The position numbers and the translations under genes are program-made. DNA of 64,000 nt from assembly GCA_024398845.1 (NCBI GenBank), contig JAKSIM010000003.1, positions 1 through 64,000 of the forward strand, read 5' to 3'. Shown piece by piece: positions 35,501 to 43,657 of the stretch. Under the pieces are notes generated by a model, which worked only from the letters and a program-made list of their open reading frames with translations, made no database searches and had not been told where the DNA came from. Position 1 is the first letter of the stretch. Each line of letters opens with the position of its first letter. This DNA comes from Fibrobacter sp. Its GTDB lineage: Bacteria; Fibrobacterota; Fibrobacteria; Fibrobacterales; Fibrobacteraceae.

Positions 35501-36370
35501 TTCCGAATAACCCGTAAGTTCCGTACCTGCAAGAGAGAGAGAAGTAGTACCCGCTTCCACTCGCTGCAGAATGTAATCTTCGAATTCATCTTTGTACGAT
35601 TCCTCGTACACCACGCGCACCTGGTTCTGCACACCAAGGCCGCTCTCCACGTTATTGATTTCTACCGTGATGTACGGGCCAATCTTACCCTTCACCATAA
35701 AGCTCGGGTCATAATTCAACGTCGGTGACGGCCACAGGCTCGTCTTGGTACTACCTTCGGCATCGTCCTTTTCGCCATAGCCCTTAAGGCGAATATCCAT
35801 GGACCCCTGCAGCATGAGCTTCGGCTTATCCAAACCAAAATCCCTCATCCAGGCAGGCATGGAAACCGGCACCGTAATATCGAACATGGAGCCCGTTTCT
35901 GGAGCTTCGTAACCATCGTCCCTTTGGCCCACGAGCCCGTTCAGCCAAAGGTTCTTGCGCCCTACATCGTACATGTCCGAAACGTAATCGGTCAATTCCG
36001 GATAATGCGCCGTCCACAAGGTGGTCGTATCGCGAGAAATACCATTCACGCGCTTTTCGCTCACGTCCATTTCACGGGTGGCAATATCGATGTCATGGCT
36101 AAACACCTGCCCCTTGGTCGTTTTCATGAGCCTTGGGGAGGCCCCAATGCCGCCAAACGGCAGAAGGTTGTTTAACGGCGTCGCAGAAGGCGGCAATTCC
36201 ATGTACTGGTACGTAGGCAGCCATTCTGTTTCCGCCGGGTCAGGTTCCCTTTCTTCGGGCTTATATTCCCCGCTTTCTTGGGACCATACCAAACCACCTG
36301 CACCTAAGACAAAGGCACAGAGCGAAAACAAACCCACACGGGTTCTATGTAAGAACCTATTCAAATTCAA
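29534..36370 (-). CDS. sprA: SprA-like type IX secretion translocon protein
   Basis: A giant outer-membrane protein of 2278 residues, the size of SprA/Sov (about 2300-2500), whose 36-strand barrel is the translocation channel of the type IX system. A signal peptide-like start is followed by conserved N-terminal SprA segments (MFDITVPVSMPAWMRDFGL, MLQGSMDIRLKGYG), many alternating beta-strand stretches, and an aromatic C-terminal strand ending LRQILQFEIALMLRFN, as in barrel proteins. Loops hold DxDxDG-like acidic segments (DTEDINKNGSLDMD). The start is uncertain: TTG 36370 opens the frame, with no ribosome binding site; GTG 36337 is possible. No other T9SS gene is adjacent. The esterase at 23.9 kb may be a substrate. 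Confidence 0.85.
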   Translation of the reverse strand: MNLNRFLHRTRVGLFSLCAFVLGAGGLVWSQESGEYKPEEREPDPAETEWLPTYQYMELPPSATPLNNLLPFGGIGASPRLMKTTKGQVFSHDIDIATREMDVSEKRVNGISRDTTTLWTAHYPELTDYVSDMYDVGRKNLWLNGLVGQRDDGYEAPETGSMFDITVPVSMPAWMRDFGLDKPKLMLQGSMDIRLKGYGEKDDAEGSTKTSLWPSPTLNYDPSFMVKGKIGPYITVEINNVESGLGVQNQVRVVYEESYKDEFEDYILQRVEAGTTSLSLAGTELTGYSENHQGLFGIKADWKLGDWRLTTIASQDGGSQEEYTINASETKTEYQILDKQFVAYRYYFLNHEARNNYIENAVLGRTTSSYPATNLKLYKRSALNSSKDVFENITVVYISPDNKTIEKKVERLVEIPSSEFTYDSKTGILKINGVNRNTLIAASWSNDGTDRTGTTIRDGSKVVLIQWDATLSELTDIDKLMLRNVYSVGISESNSSGFVLRMKNKSGVTGTFLKTLGLADSTTGSPLVNDATIFKKDASGNYTGEMWLPCKSYKDNIYKNDKNPMETAKARCLEPLRNLDTSNAMAQLYTLPVYNLNRYTSRYHFESVGKRRNSTISVRDPNSSYSVSAGSCMDISPGTEKLMAGSTQLIRGTDYEVNYELGQIELLSERALDPNKEIKVTFECEPLFEIDNKLLLGARAELPLERYGFGTGSLFGVTALYKSQSTTAETPTLGNEPFNSFLWGMNLRLQDTVQALTDLVNKIPGINTQAASSWQFEAEFAASRHNANTSDDAEALVEDFESTANGLTYPLSRLSWYPASPPGGVASNAATYIPEQDYRHQGEFIWHSNNTELYKYIYPNVGNSDVDNQHLTVLKMTLRANDNLAGKSWGGVMRPNSNYYQDLSDMKYIEVVARGNVGSLYLDLGLLSEDISVSGMEPNGTYDGENELGSTTALHDKGLDGRTGSDEILRKWDCRISECVYTDYSTLNSDASTTDIARDNYDDDLEDESDPPVQINGTENNSGERSYDTEDINKNGSLDMDISFVRYRIDLSDTDPANFEELKNGWRKWRIPLNQYDTIVSPTGSDYKTILAEALFTRLWVGKLNPGVSEAKVQIVSLGVVGNAWEETTVADYYKTSTNENSQIAEINGAETNITESTDTRDTTYVKVTTINNRENSNVYVKSPNTKTERDSETNAPMKETALVLDYHNMSPGQEVGVTRIFETDKKDFSAYKSLKLEIHYQTAAKKVPVRFALQFGEGSLEGSSDYYEWSFRPVNFECSSSERPQDCHEQNWLDNAFAMDISDFSDMKIGRRPPFTEATVKKLDGDREEQMKLVGNPSITSIDWMRFVIIADSSADPSDLEGTFWIDDLRLSDMDTEWGYAARTGAQVNFADFISLSGKVRYQDGNFATLSSTGGSPKPKLSEAASQLDLAADINVSLNKFLNDSLGFHIPLSLGYNSSTKRPYMKPTDDIILHRSSFSDLTGDMFQNDLAVTSNRKENELRDKGESKGYEEYKRSKNFSISYSKDYVAADTKLGEVLSQVFLERPAFSYSYTESEGRATSSADSTYSYHTILEYKLGTFSMFKLKPFESLASSNNAFVKAFAKTEFEPWPQTFDLTLFDFNYVRQVDQDRDPNYVEPQVDKVVTYTADLNHKLNMRWNILSFLSTSYSLNIRRDMFGGGDREGFVKENFFTFDEGGLFASDYIFDYDHTDRKVYVSRDSLVVVPRDTIAKIKDNGDTLVINMQNPETYTIRYDTTAFYRVDSVGHREYGRTYGILRNERNRSQQFKIAFNPRLIPFLPFNAAFSSEFVQQKTIPDDFNIMDETTIEKNYWTISQMNRFEFSPTFKIMDLANSFGKENAIAKALEKIKWREIRFNWNASTNTIGENFTLAQLYEEQHVTPLQYYLYGLGFGNGYRNRGFWNIVSGDMGLDDRDDYRDFAEYRNHHVDTLVYQGNFRHSVSRQFQIATGITLPIWDIGITGDLQWKEDFAQSREYPLYIDTTTVWPKIGVAVTVPNFAQRISFLNSFRSVSASHRTDFTKTTTVRPFQSAEDSWSYQWNFNPLVRVTFLTQKNMRIENSVRMKIESTDRRPKEEVIGSPSWPDTTSNSADTTDYFWDTPWIHTSLYNDFAFNIGNDFTISYPLKLKRGFHFFKWYFKFENDIDLKLTAGYDYNKTIRKEYDPEQGYDKWNKESGTDGVYRDFGAYGVVFNPKLELTDRTVPSRTHEWFVRPSAAYTFNKIASMSSYIEYRQIHEKLDDETPHLRQILQFEIALMLRFN

Positions 36371-36457
36371 CGGCCATAAAATACTGAATTTGACGTTGCC
36401 AAATTCAATAAAAAGCTGAAATTTTTGGGGAAATTAGCAATTTTTTTGTAAAAAAAA

Positions 36458-36482
36458 TGCCCTCGGCACTAAACCGAGGGCA
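36458..36482 (-). terminator. Intrinsic terminator of the AIPR gene
   Basis: Arms TGCCCTCGG / CCGAGGGCA with a 7-base loop, followed on the minus strand by eight T. Confidence 0.92.
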
Positions 36483-36531
36483 AATTTTAAAAAAAAGTGG
36501 ATTCTAGCGTTACTTCGCTTAGTTTTGAAAG

Positions 36532-38424
36532 TTAAATGAACGCTTCGATACCACCCAAGCAACGGCTCCAAGACGGATTCTTCTTCACCAGGAGTTCCAT
36601 CATCTTGTCGTACGTAGCCGTGTTGGAGAAGCCCTTCCACAAACGACGTTCCACAGATTCGCCGGAATCCTTGTCAATGGTCGTAATGGTGTCGTAGTAA
36701 GCCGGATTATCCTTGAATTCGTTGATCAAGATGCCCTTCAAGTCATCGGTATAAATCTTGGAGGCATACTTGAGAATGGAATCGTTGAAGTTGAGTTCGT
36801 TTTCAACCAGCCATTCAAAATCCTGAATCGGATCACCGTAAATGAGCCAGTGGCGGAGTGCCAAGGCAACAACGAGGTCCTTCACCGCACTACGGAAAAT
36901 GAACTTGTCTTCAAGACGACCGTTAAACGTAATCTTGGTCAGCGGGTTATCGTCGTTCGCTTCAATAGAAACGCCCTTACCCGGGGTCACCTTGCGGATC
37001 TTAATCGGGAGACGGCTAAGAAGCTGCCAAGCCTTGGTGAAGGCGATGGTCTTACGGACAAAATCCTTTTCCTTGTCTGGAGCAACGCGCACAAAGGCGC
37101 CGAAGCAACGCTGGTACAAGGTTTCCTTATCAAAGATGCAATCGCTGGAGCGGCATTCGCTGAGCTTGCCATCCATCATAAAGAGGGTCTTGGCAAGTTC
37201 CGGGCGCATACGCACTTCGAGCTTACGTGTACGGGCCTTGAGACGAACACCGTCCTTGTAAACGTAGGTAAAGCCTTCTTCCTGGTAACGCTGCCAAATA
37301 AAGAACTGCAGGTCATCGGCAGCACGCAGGTGATAGCTGAACACAGGGTTCTGGCGGTTGTTAGCCATGGTCACCTGGTTCAAGAAGTTATCGGCACCCT
37401 GGTACGGCACAACGACCTTCACAAGAACCTGCGGGTTCACGGGCTTTTTGCTCTTCTTGGCATACTGTTCGTATGTAAAGAGGGACTGGGCACCGTTAAT
37501 AATCTTCGGGCGTTCAATAAAGAGCACCTTCTTGCCATCGCGATCCTTTAAACGCAGGTCATCGCCCGTAAGGGTCATACCGTTGTGGAGGAACGGGAAG
37601 TCATCGACGTTCACGTTCTGGTCATCGTTACGTTCCATGGTCTGGAAGGCATCGATAAGAGCAGCGTTCGTGTGCGTGAGGTTACCAAGATAGGTACGAA
37701 TATTGGAGCTCACAATAGCCATGTTGTGCTTGGTCTTGAGACGCTTGCCCAAGTTCACATGGTAATCAAAAATCGTACGGATGGGGCAGAAACCGAGGAA
37801 GAGTTCGCCATGATCGCTCGTGAGGTGGAGCGGTTCGGAATCCATCACAATTTCAAGCTTGTCATCGGCAGAGCGGAAGTCACGAGTGAGGTCATCGTGT
37901 TCGGCAATAATTTCGAGCTTGGCCTTGACTTCGTTTTTCCAGAGGCCGAGCTTACGGCGCATATCTTTGAGGGTGCGTTCCAGTTCGGAGTCGGTCACGT
38001 CGCGGCTTGCACGAGTGCGGAGCACCGTGATTTCCAACGTTTCCATGTACGGACGGCTAGCAGGAGCATCGTCCCCCTCTTCTTCCTCGTCATCGCTAAT
38101 TTTGTTGACAGCCCACGGATCAGCCTCTTCACGCAACGAAAGGAAGAACGGATTCGTAGGATCGCTAGTGCGGAAGACTGCGATTTGCAATTGCTTGAGG
38201 TCGGCATTCAGGTGAGCCACAACCTTTTCGAGAGGAGTATCTTCATCGAGGAAGATGAAGAATTCCATAAAGCCCTGAGAATATTGGAATCCATGGAAGC
38301 AACCGTTTTCGTCTAGGTTTAGGTGCCGAAGAGCTTTTATTCGATCATTGGGGTCGTTTGGGTTCAAGCTCAAAAGGCTAGCTACAAATGCTAAGCGGCG
38401 TTCCTGCGATTTTGTAAGTTCCAT
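36532..38424 (-). CDS. AIPR family protein (abortive-infection phage resistance)
   Basis: A soluble 630-residue protein. Its centre (about residues 240-325) has the AIPR pattern: SSNIRTYLGNLTHTNAALIDAF, FLHNGMTLTGDDL and PKIINGAQSL, corresponding to the family's N(I/V)R.(F/Y)LG, NNGIT and NG.QT elements; here HNGMT and NGAQS are variants. An acidic insert DDEEEEGDD lies near residue 125. AIPR proteins are tied to phage resistance, often beside restriction-modification genes, yet this one stands alone in a single-gene unit with its own ribosome binding site (GAGGATAAA) and terminator. It could be an orphan defence gene or one adopted for another role. Confidence 0.75.
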   Translation of the reverse strand: MELTKSQERRLAFVASLLSLNPNDPNDRIKALRHLNLDENGCFHGFQYSQGFMEFFIFLDEDTPLEKVVAHLNADLKQLQIAVFRTSDPTNPFFLSLREEADPWAVNKISDDEEEEGDDAPASRPYMETLEITVLRTRASRDVTDSELERTLKDMRRKLGLWKNEVKAKLEIIAEHDDLTRDFRSADDKLEIVMDSEPLHLTSDHGELFLGFCPIRTIFDYHVNLGKRLKTKHNMAIVSSNIRTYLGNLTHTNAALIDAFQTMERNDDQNVNVDDFPFLHNGMTLTGDDLRLKDRDGKKVLFIERPKIINGAQSLFTYEQYAKKSKKPVNPQVLVKVVVPYQGADNFLNQVTMANNRQNPVFSYHLRAADDLQFFIWQRYQEEGFTYVYKDGVRLKARTRKLEVRMRPELAKTLFMMDGKLSECRSSDCIFDKETLYQRCFGAFVRVAPDKEKDFVRKTIAFTKAWQLLSRLPIKIRKVTPGKGVSIEANDDNPLTKITFNGRLEDKFIFRSAVKDLVVALALRHWLIYGDPIQDFEWLVENELNFNDSILKYASKIYTDDLKGILINEFKDNPAYYDTITTIDKDSGESVERRLWKGFSNTATYDKMMELLVKKNPSWSRCLGGIEAFI

Positions 38425-38736
38425 TTTATCCTCAATTTTATACTGAAGGCACACCATATATTTTTGTTATATGGCAATGCCACTGCCGTATTTCGCTCAC
38501 TAAAAATAGTTTCAAAAACACTATTTTGAGTACAAAAATAACAAATCTTTTGTAAAAAGGCCAATTTTTGGCAAATTTAGTGCTCAAATGCACAAATCCG
38601 AATGCGGTAAGCAACCCTTCACAGACACTTTTGTTTACCAATTTTTACAGTCAGGATAAGCCAAAGTGTTTCCTATAAACCCAGACGTTCGTTTACGATA
38701 TAGCTAAATTTGATTGGGTTTACGTTCGGTCCGCAT
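38425..38736. other. Divergent intergenic region, no gene seen
   Basis: 312 bases between the AIPR gene and the FGE lipoprotein gene. AT-rich, with a small inverted repeat around GCCATAT...ATATGGT near 38457-38477 close to the AIPR start. I see no ORF with a ribosome binding site and no clear pair of promoter elements. Confidence 0.4.
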
Positions 38737-41481
38737 ATGAAATTTTTCAAACTTGCAATTTTGCCATTCCTTATCGCGCTTTTAGACGCATGTTCCAATT
38801 CAACATCTCCTATTGAAATAAATTGCTTCAACACGCTCTCTGCGTGTACTGATTTTGAAGAAAGCCCCTTGGTGAAAATCAACTCCAAAGGTAAAACGGT
38901 GACTCTTGGCACAACGGACTCCCTCGCCAAAGCAGATGAACGTCCTCAAATGAAGGTCAATTTTGATTACGATTTTAGCATCGGCCGAAACGAAGTTACC
39001 TGTAACGAATTCAACGTGCTCATGAGGTTTTACTCGCCCTCCAGCATCCTCTTGGATTGCGATACCATCGTTTACCCAGCAACAAACGTAACCTACTACG
39101 ACGCCATCCTTTTTGCAAACGCCAAAAGCATGCACCATAAGCTCGATACGGTCTATACCTACAACTGGGCGTTCTACGACGCCAAGGGTCATTGTACCCA
39201 CTTGGACGGGCTGACTTTCAATACAAACGTCGATGGCTACCGTTTACCCACCGAAGCGGAATGGGTTTTTGCAGCAAACGAAAACTGGAACCTTAAGCAC
39301 TCTTGGACCACAAGCAACTCCGATTACCTTGCCCATAACGTATGCTCGGCCGATTCCATGGCAACCATATGCGATATGGCGGGAAACGTAATGGAATGGG
39401 TCTACGACTGGCTCGGCTACTACAAAGACACGACCCTCTCCAATTTTGTAGGCCCAATGGACGGAGGAAATTTTGACGAGCGCATTATTAAGGGTGGAAG
39501 CTATCGTGATGCGGATTCCTCTATAAACGTAACCAAGCGAACGGACGTTTATACTGTCACCTCAACATCAAAGGCGGAATACGTAGGATTTCGCATTGCC
39601 CGCGGCACTTTTAAAAATCCCACATGGTTGAACCGTAACGGAAAGTCTCAAAACTACCGGATAGTCGCTCTAGCAAACCCTTCAGACGTCCGTTCTCTCA
39701 CGAGTTCCTTTAAATCTAAACTCGTCTTTAGAAACGATATTAGCAGAAACCTCGCCTACATTGACTATAGCGAAGGGAGTTCCACCATCATTGAAATTGA
39801 AGACACCATTAATGCCTACCACCCCGTTATTTCTCCGGACGGAAAGTCTGTCGCCTTTTGTACTGGGTTCGAAGGCATTGACGGCCCCTCCAACCTATAT
39901 GTTCGCGATCTAAACCCCGAAGGCAGCAATCTCGTAAAGCTAGATGTTCCCTCCGCCGTCATCCCCCGTTGGCGAGTCACCGCCGAAGGAGACACGACGA
40001 TTGTGTACGTAGATAATGCAGGCAACAACAAAGACAATACGGAATTCTTCAAAAAATCCACGTGGCAAGTCACTTTTTCTAACCATAAATTCGGGACGCC
40101 TCAAAAAATTTTGAATGGAGCCTACCACGAAAGCGTCAGCAAAGATCAAAAGCTAGCCTTGAGCGGAGGTCGCATTTTACGAGTTCACATTACCCCCAAG
40201 GATAGCGCTCTCTCGGCGGGACGCGATTCCGTTTGGTACAACGGAGAACAAGCTTGCAACGCCTCGCTCTCGCAAGACCGAGCAAATCGAGTTCTATTTT
40301 TGGACTTTGGCGGAAAAACAGGACGAAAGTTTTTAGACACCACCTACGGTACACACGAAGCACTATTGGTTACCAATGCCATGGGCTCCCTGTACAAGGG
40401 TTTCTTATCTCCAAAGGGAATGACTTATGACCACACGGAATGGGCTTCCGAAAGATCAGACATAGCCACCTTCACTTTTGCAAATAACAATGGGGCGCAT
40501 ACTCTCATTGCCGCCCAAAATACAAACAATGGATTCCGCCTCGAGCTTGTAAAGGGAACAGAACTCTGGCACCCCTATTTGTGGACCGAAAAAAAATTCA
40601 CTCCCAGCAGGAATATTTCGATAGACAGCGCAGGCGTCTATTACAACGAATACGCTTGGTACAACGCCCTTGAACTTCGCGTAAAGATGGAAAACTTTTG
40701 GTTCCGCAAAAATGATGTCACGGCAGCCGGAATCGGAAGTTCAAGAATGATGTTCGGCATCAACGAAAAAAAAGTTACCAACGAAAACTTCTTGAACATG
40801 GCCTACTCCGCAGCAGACATGCGCGGGATGTACTACATATTTGAAAATTACTTGCTGAACCACGTCAAGAACCTCAAGGTCCTGGTCGTTGAACTGTCTC
40901 CGGATCTTTTATGGTACGAGCGCGATAAATCCTGGGACTTGATTTACAACGGAGTCCCTGGCTACAAATACGACGAGAACCACGACTTTTGGGTTAAAAG
41001 TGGACCCTCAGAAGAATTCCTGAGAGCCGTCATCGGCTGCCCCAGACCGGCCTCGGCTCTGCAGCACCCATATACCCTTGAAGAGTTCCAATTACCATCC
41101 CTTAACTGGAACAATCCCGCGATATTTGTTGACACTACCGAAATGGATTTAAACAATCCGAACTACAAAGAAAACTTTGGGTTGTTTAAAAAAATCGTTC
41201 AAAAGGCAAACAAAAAAGGGATAAAAGTCATTTGCCTCATTGCTCCGCAAAGTCCCATGTACAAAAAAACAGGTTCCTATGGTGTATACGGTCCCAAACG
41301 TTCCGATGCCGAACTCATTTTGAACGAAGCGAAAAAAATGGACCTTATATGGATGGACGAAAATAAAATGGGCGACCACGACTATACCGAAAGCATGGCG
41401 TACAATATGGACCACCTAAGTGGAGAAGGTTCTACCGTCCTCACCTCGAGGCTAGACTCCCTTTTAGCCGATTTGAAATAA
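38737..41481 (+). CDS. Three-domain lipoprotein: FGE-like, beta-propeller and SGNH-like hydrolase
   Basis: A 914-residue lipoprotein (lipobox LLDAC after MKFFKLAILPFLIA). Residues about 60-290 form a formylglycine-generating-enzyme/SUMF1-like domain (GRNEVTCNEFNVLM, GYRLPTEAEWVFAA, DMAGNVMEWVYDW, IKGGSYRD, GFRIARG). About 310-590 look like a TolB-type beta-propeller (HPVISPDGKSVAFCTGFEG). The last 250 residues resemble an SGNH/DUF1574-type hydrolase: GIGSSRMMFGIN with a candidate Ser, FLNMAYSAADMRGMYY, LKVLVVELSPDLLWYE, and YNMDHLSGEGS with a candidate Asp-His pair. The whole recalls the Fibrobacter paralogous family TIGR02171 (from memory). ATG 38737 is chosen since the signal peptide starts there. 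Possible role: editing of surface glycan; not shown. Confidence 0.7.
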   Translation: MKFFKLAILPFLIALLDACSNSTSPIEINCFNTLSACTDFEESPLVKINSKGKTVTLGTTDSLAKADERPQMKVNFDYDFSIGRNEVTCNEFNVLMRFYSPSSILLDCDTIVYPATNVTYYDAILFANAKSMHHKLDTVYTYNWAFYDAKGHCTHLDGLTFNTNVDGYRLPTEAEWVFAANENWNLKHSWTTSNSDYLAHNVCSADSMATICDMAGNVMEWVYDWLGYYKDTTLSNFVGPMDGGNFDERIIKGGSYRDADSSINVTKRTDVYTVTSTSKAEYVGFRIARGTFKNPTWLNRNGKSQNYRIVALANPSDVRSLTSSFKSKLVFRNDISRNLAYIDYSEGSSTIIEIEDTINAYHPVISPDGKSVAFCTGFEGIDGPSNLYVRDLNPEGSNLVKLDVPSAVIPRWRVTAEGDTTIVYVDNAGNNKDNTEFFKKSTWQVTFSNHKFGTPQKILNGAYHESVSKDQKLALSGGRILRVHITPKDSALSAGRDSVWYNGEQACNASLSQDRANRVLFLDFGGKTGRKFLDTTYGTHEALLVTNAMGSLYKGFLSPKGMTYDHTEWASERSDIATFTFANNNGAHTLIAAQNTNNGFRLELVKGTELWHPYLWTEKKFTPSRNISIDSAGVYYNEYAWYNALELRVKMENFWFRKNDVTAAGIGSSRMMFGINEKKVTNENFLNMAYSAADMRGMYYIFENYLLNHVKNLKVLVVELSPDLLWYERDKSWDLIYNGVPGYKYDENHDFWVKSGPSEEFLRAVIGCPRPASALQHPYTLEEFQLPSLNWNNPAIFVDTTEMDLNNPNYKENFGLFKKIVQKANKKGIKVICLIAPQSPMYKKTGSYGVYGPKRSDAELILNEAKKMDLIWMDENKMGDHDYTESMAYNMDHLSGEGSTVLTSRLDSLLADLK

Positions 41482-41508
41482 AAAAAGCCCCTATTCGGGC
41501 TTTTTTTT
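41482..41508. terminator. Bidirectional-looking intrinsic terminator
   Basis: AAAAAGCCC-CTATT-(C)GGGCTTTTT hairpin directly after the FGE lipoprotein stop, with eight T on the plus strand and six A on the other side. Confidence 0.92.
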
Positions 41509-41586
41509 AGTTTTTTTGCATACAATTTGCACGTTTCGCCACAAAAAAGCTATGATTTATTTGGTTAGAACAATAGGAGTTTCCCT

Positions 41587-42339
41587 ATGAACTTGATAGA
41601 TGTTTTTGCAAAAGCTAAGGCCGAAAAGGCAACTTCACTGGACCTGTCCCAGCATGAGCTCCGCATTTTACCGCCGGAACTGTTTGAAATAGATACTCTC
41701 GAAGATCTTAACTTGGACCGCAACAAGTTGGTGGAACTCCCCGACGACCTCGGAAAGTTGAAAAACCTGAAGAGCCTTTCCGTTAGCGAAAACGACTTGA
41801 TGGAATTGCCAGATAGCATTGGCAACCTCACGAAGCTCGAAAACCTTTACCTTGGCTACAACAGCCTCTCCGAACTGCCACATACCGTCGGCAAGCTCAC
41901 GAACCTCCATACGGTCAACATTGCCAAGAACCAGCTTTTGGAACTTCCCGAAGAAATCGGCAACTGGACCAAGGTTGTAAAGCTTTCCCTGCACGACAAC
42001 ATGCTCTCCGAAATTCCGGCTTCGCTCGGTAAAATGAAGAGCGTCGTAAAACTTTACCTTGACAACAACGAACTGAACAGCATTCCAAGTACACTCAGCC
42101 AGTTGCAGAACCTGGAAATCCTAATGATTTCTGGCAACAACCTCAGTGCCATTCCAGCAGAATTCAGCAAACTTTCCAAGCTTCGCGAACTCGTACTTGA
42201 TGCGAACCAGCTTGAGACTCTCCCCGAAAGTCTAGCTGAATGCGAAAGCCTGCAGACCATTTCCATTATCGAAAACCCGATGGAAGGCGGTGTCCCGCGC
42301 GTATTGCTCGACAAGAAAAATCTGAGCATTGACCAGTAA
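41587..42339 (+). CDS. Leucine-rich repeat protein
   Basis: A 250-residue protein made almost wholly of about nine 23-residue LRR units of the LPxxIGxLxxLxxLxLxxN type (e.g. MELPDSIGNLTKLENLYLGYN). There is a short N-terminal cap (MNLIDVFAKAKAEKATSLDL) and a C-terminal cap (ENPMEGGVPRVLLDKKN). No signal peptide is seen, so it is probably cytoplasmic, a solenoid for protein binding. TAGGAG lies eight bases before the ATG. It precedes an S41 lipoprotein gene by 19 bases and is likely co-transcribed with it. Confidence 0.85.
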   Translation: MNLIDVFAKAKAEKATSLDLSQHELRILPPELFEIDTLEDLNLDRNKLVELPDDLGKLKNLKSLSVSENDLMELPDSIGNLTKLENLYLGYNSLSELPHTVGKLTNLHTVNIAKNQLLELPEEIGNWTKVVKLSLHDNMLSEIPASLGKMKSVVKLYLDNNELNSIPSTLSQLQNLEILMISGNNLSAIPAEFSKLSKLRELVLDANQLETLPESLAECESLQTISIIENPMEGGVPRVLLDKKNLSIDQ

Positions 42340-42358
42340 CATTCGCGAGAGAACGCTT

Positions 42359-43642
42359 ATGCGGTCAACTTCGCTATTCCTGTTTTTAATGGCGCTTTTG
42401 GCGTTGTGTGGTTGTAGTAATTTTTTTGAACCCGTTGAAAGCACTGGTGCCCCAACAGAATACGAATTCAACTACTGGCTATTACAGCATACCTACCTTT
42501 TTGAAGAAGAGCTTACCAAGCTCGACCCCAACGGGGATTCAACACAACTCCTATACGATGCCCTAGACGACAGGTACACCCGCTATGCACCGCCATCTAA
42601 AAGTACTAGTACATCCATTAGCATCAACACCAGCCTCAAGGAAGGCGACGTCGGCATGGAGTACAAGCTTGCCCTAGGAAACGCACACCCGCTAATTACC
42701 TATCGCGTTTACCCAAACGGACCAGCAGGCAAGGCTCACATTCCCAGATACGCAAACATCGTTTCTATTAACGGCATAGAACTCACCGGAGAAGACGCCT
42801 ACAACACCTATCGATCTGTACTCGACACTTGTTCAGAAGTCGAGCTAGTCATTTACAAGAACGAGATTCAAAAAACATACAAACTAACAAAAGAGACGGT
42901 GTACGCTCCGACCATTTTTTTAGATACACTCTACGGGACAACCTTTATAACGATTAGTGAATTCAAGCTCAATACGGCAGACCTGGAAAACGGAACCCTT
43001 GGCGAATTGAAGTCTTATTTGGATTCCACGCAAAACGAAACCAAGCCAAGAGTCATCAACGTTCTCAATAATCCTGGTGGTCACGTATCACAATGCGTTG
43101 GCGCCGCCGACCAATTTGTTAGTGAAGGAATGCTCTCGGCTTATTCTTGGAGGACCTTCACTCCCGATGGTGGGTACGCAAATCCATCGCAAGCAATTTA
43201 TGCGGTAAAAGGCGATGCGGGCGAAAAAGGGAAATTTGCCATTCTAGCCAATGGCGGAAGTGCCAGCTGCGCAGAAATCTTTACCGCAGCCGTATCGCAA
43301 CTTTCGGACACGCCTATTATTGGAAGCACAACCTACGGCAAGGGCATCGGCCAAACCAATTACAAGACCGTAGACAACGGACTCGCCATAATCACCAACC
43401 TTTTGTTTAAAACACCTAATGGAACAGTCTATCATAAAAAAGGCCTCAAGCCCAATTACCCTTGCGACAGTGAAGACTTCTATAAGTGCGCCATAAACGC
43501 ACTCCAAACCCACTTTGGATCAGGAGCTCTTTCTAAAAAAGGCAGGCCAGCCTATGATGAATCCCAATTGGTAAACATCGAAGAACCCAAAGGTTTAGGT
43601 GGAGCCATCGTGCAGCAAGAAGACCTAGCCATTAGCAAATAA
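42359..43642 (+). CDS. S41 family peptidase lipoprotein
   Basis: A 427-residue lipoprotein: MRSTSLFLFLMALLALCGC gives a lipobox. A helical region (YEFNYWLLQHTYLFEEEL), a PDZ domain near residues 110-180 (GPAGKAHIPRYANIVSINGIEL) and the C-terminal processing peptidase core follow: INVLNNPGGHVSQC near 235, the nucleophile in ANGGSASCAEIF near 295 and the Lys in TYGKGIGQTN near 320. This is a complete Ser-Lys dyad. The ORF could begin at 42329 inside the LRR gene, but ATG 42359 with GAGAGAA upstream starts the signal peptide. It forms a tandem with the next S41 gene, 15 bases on. Confidence 0.88.
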   Translation: MRSTSLFLFLMALLALCGCSNFFEPVESTGAPTEYEFNYWLLQHTYLFEEELTKLDPNGDSTQLLYDALDDRYTRYAPPSKSTSTSISINTSLKEGDVGMEYKLALGNAHPLITYRVYPNGPAGKAHIPRYANIVSINGIELTGEDAYNTYRSVLDTCSEVELVIYKNEIQKTYKLTKETVYAPTIFLDTLYGTTFITISEFKLNTADLENGTLGELKSYLDSTQNETKPRVINVLNNPGGHVSQCVGAADQFVSEGMLSAYSWRTFTPDGGYANPSQAIYAVKGDAGEKGKFAILANGGSASCAEIFTAAVSQLSDTPIIGSTTYGKGIGQTNYKTVDNGLAIITNLLFKTPNGTVYHKKGLKPNYPCDSEDFYKCAINALQTHFGSGALSKKGRPAYDESQLVNIEEPKGLGGAIVQQEDLAISK

Positions 43643-43657
43643 AAAAGGGGACGCTTT

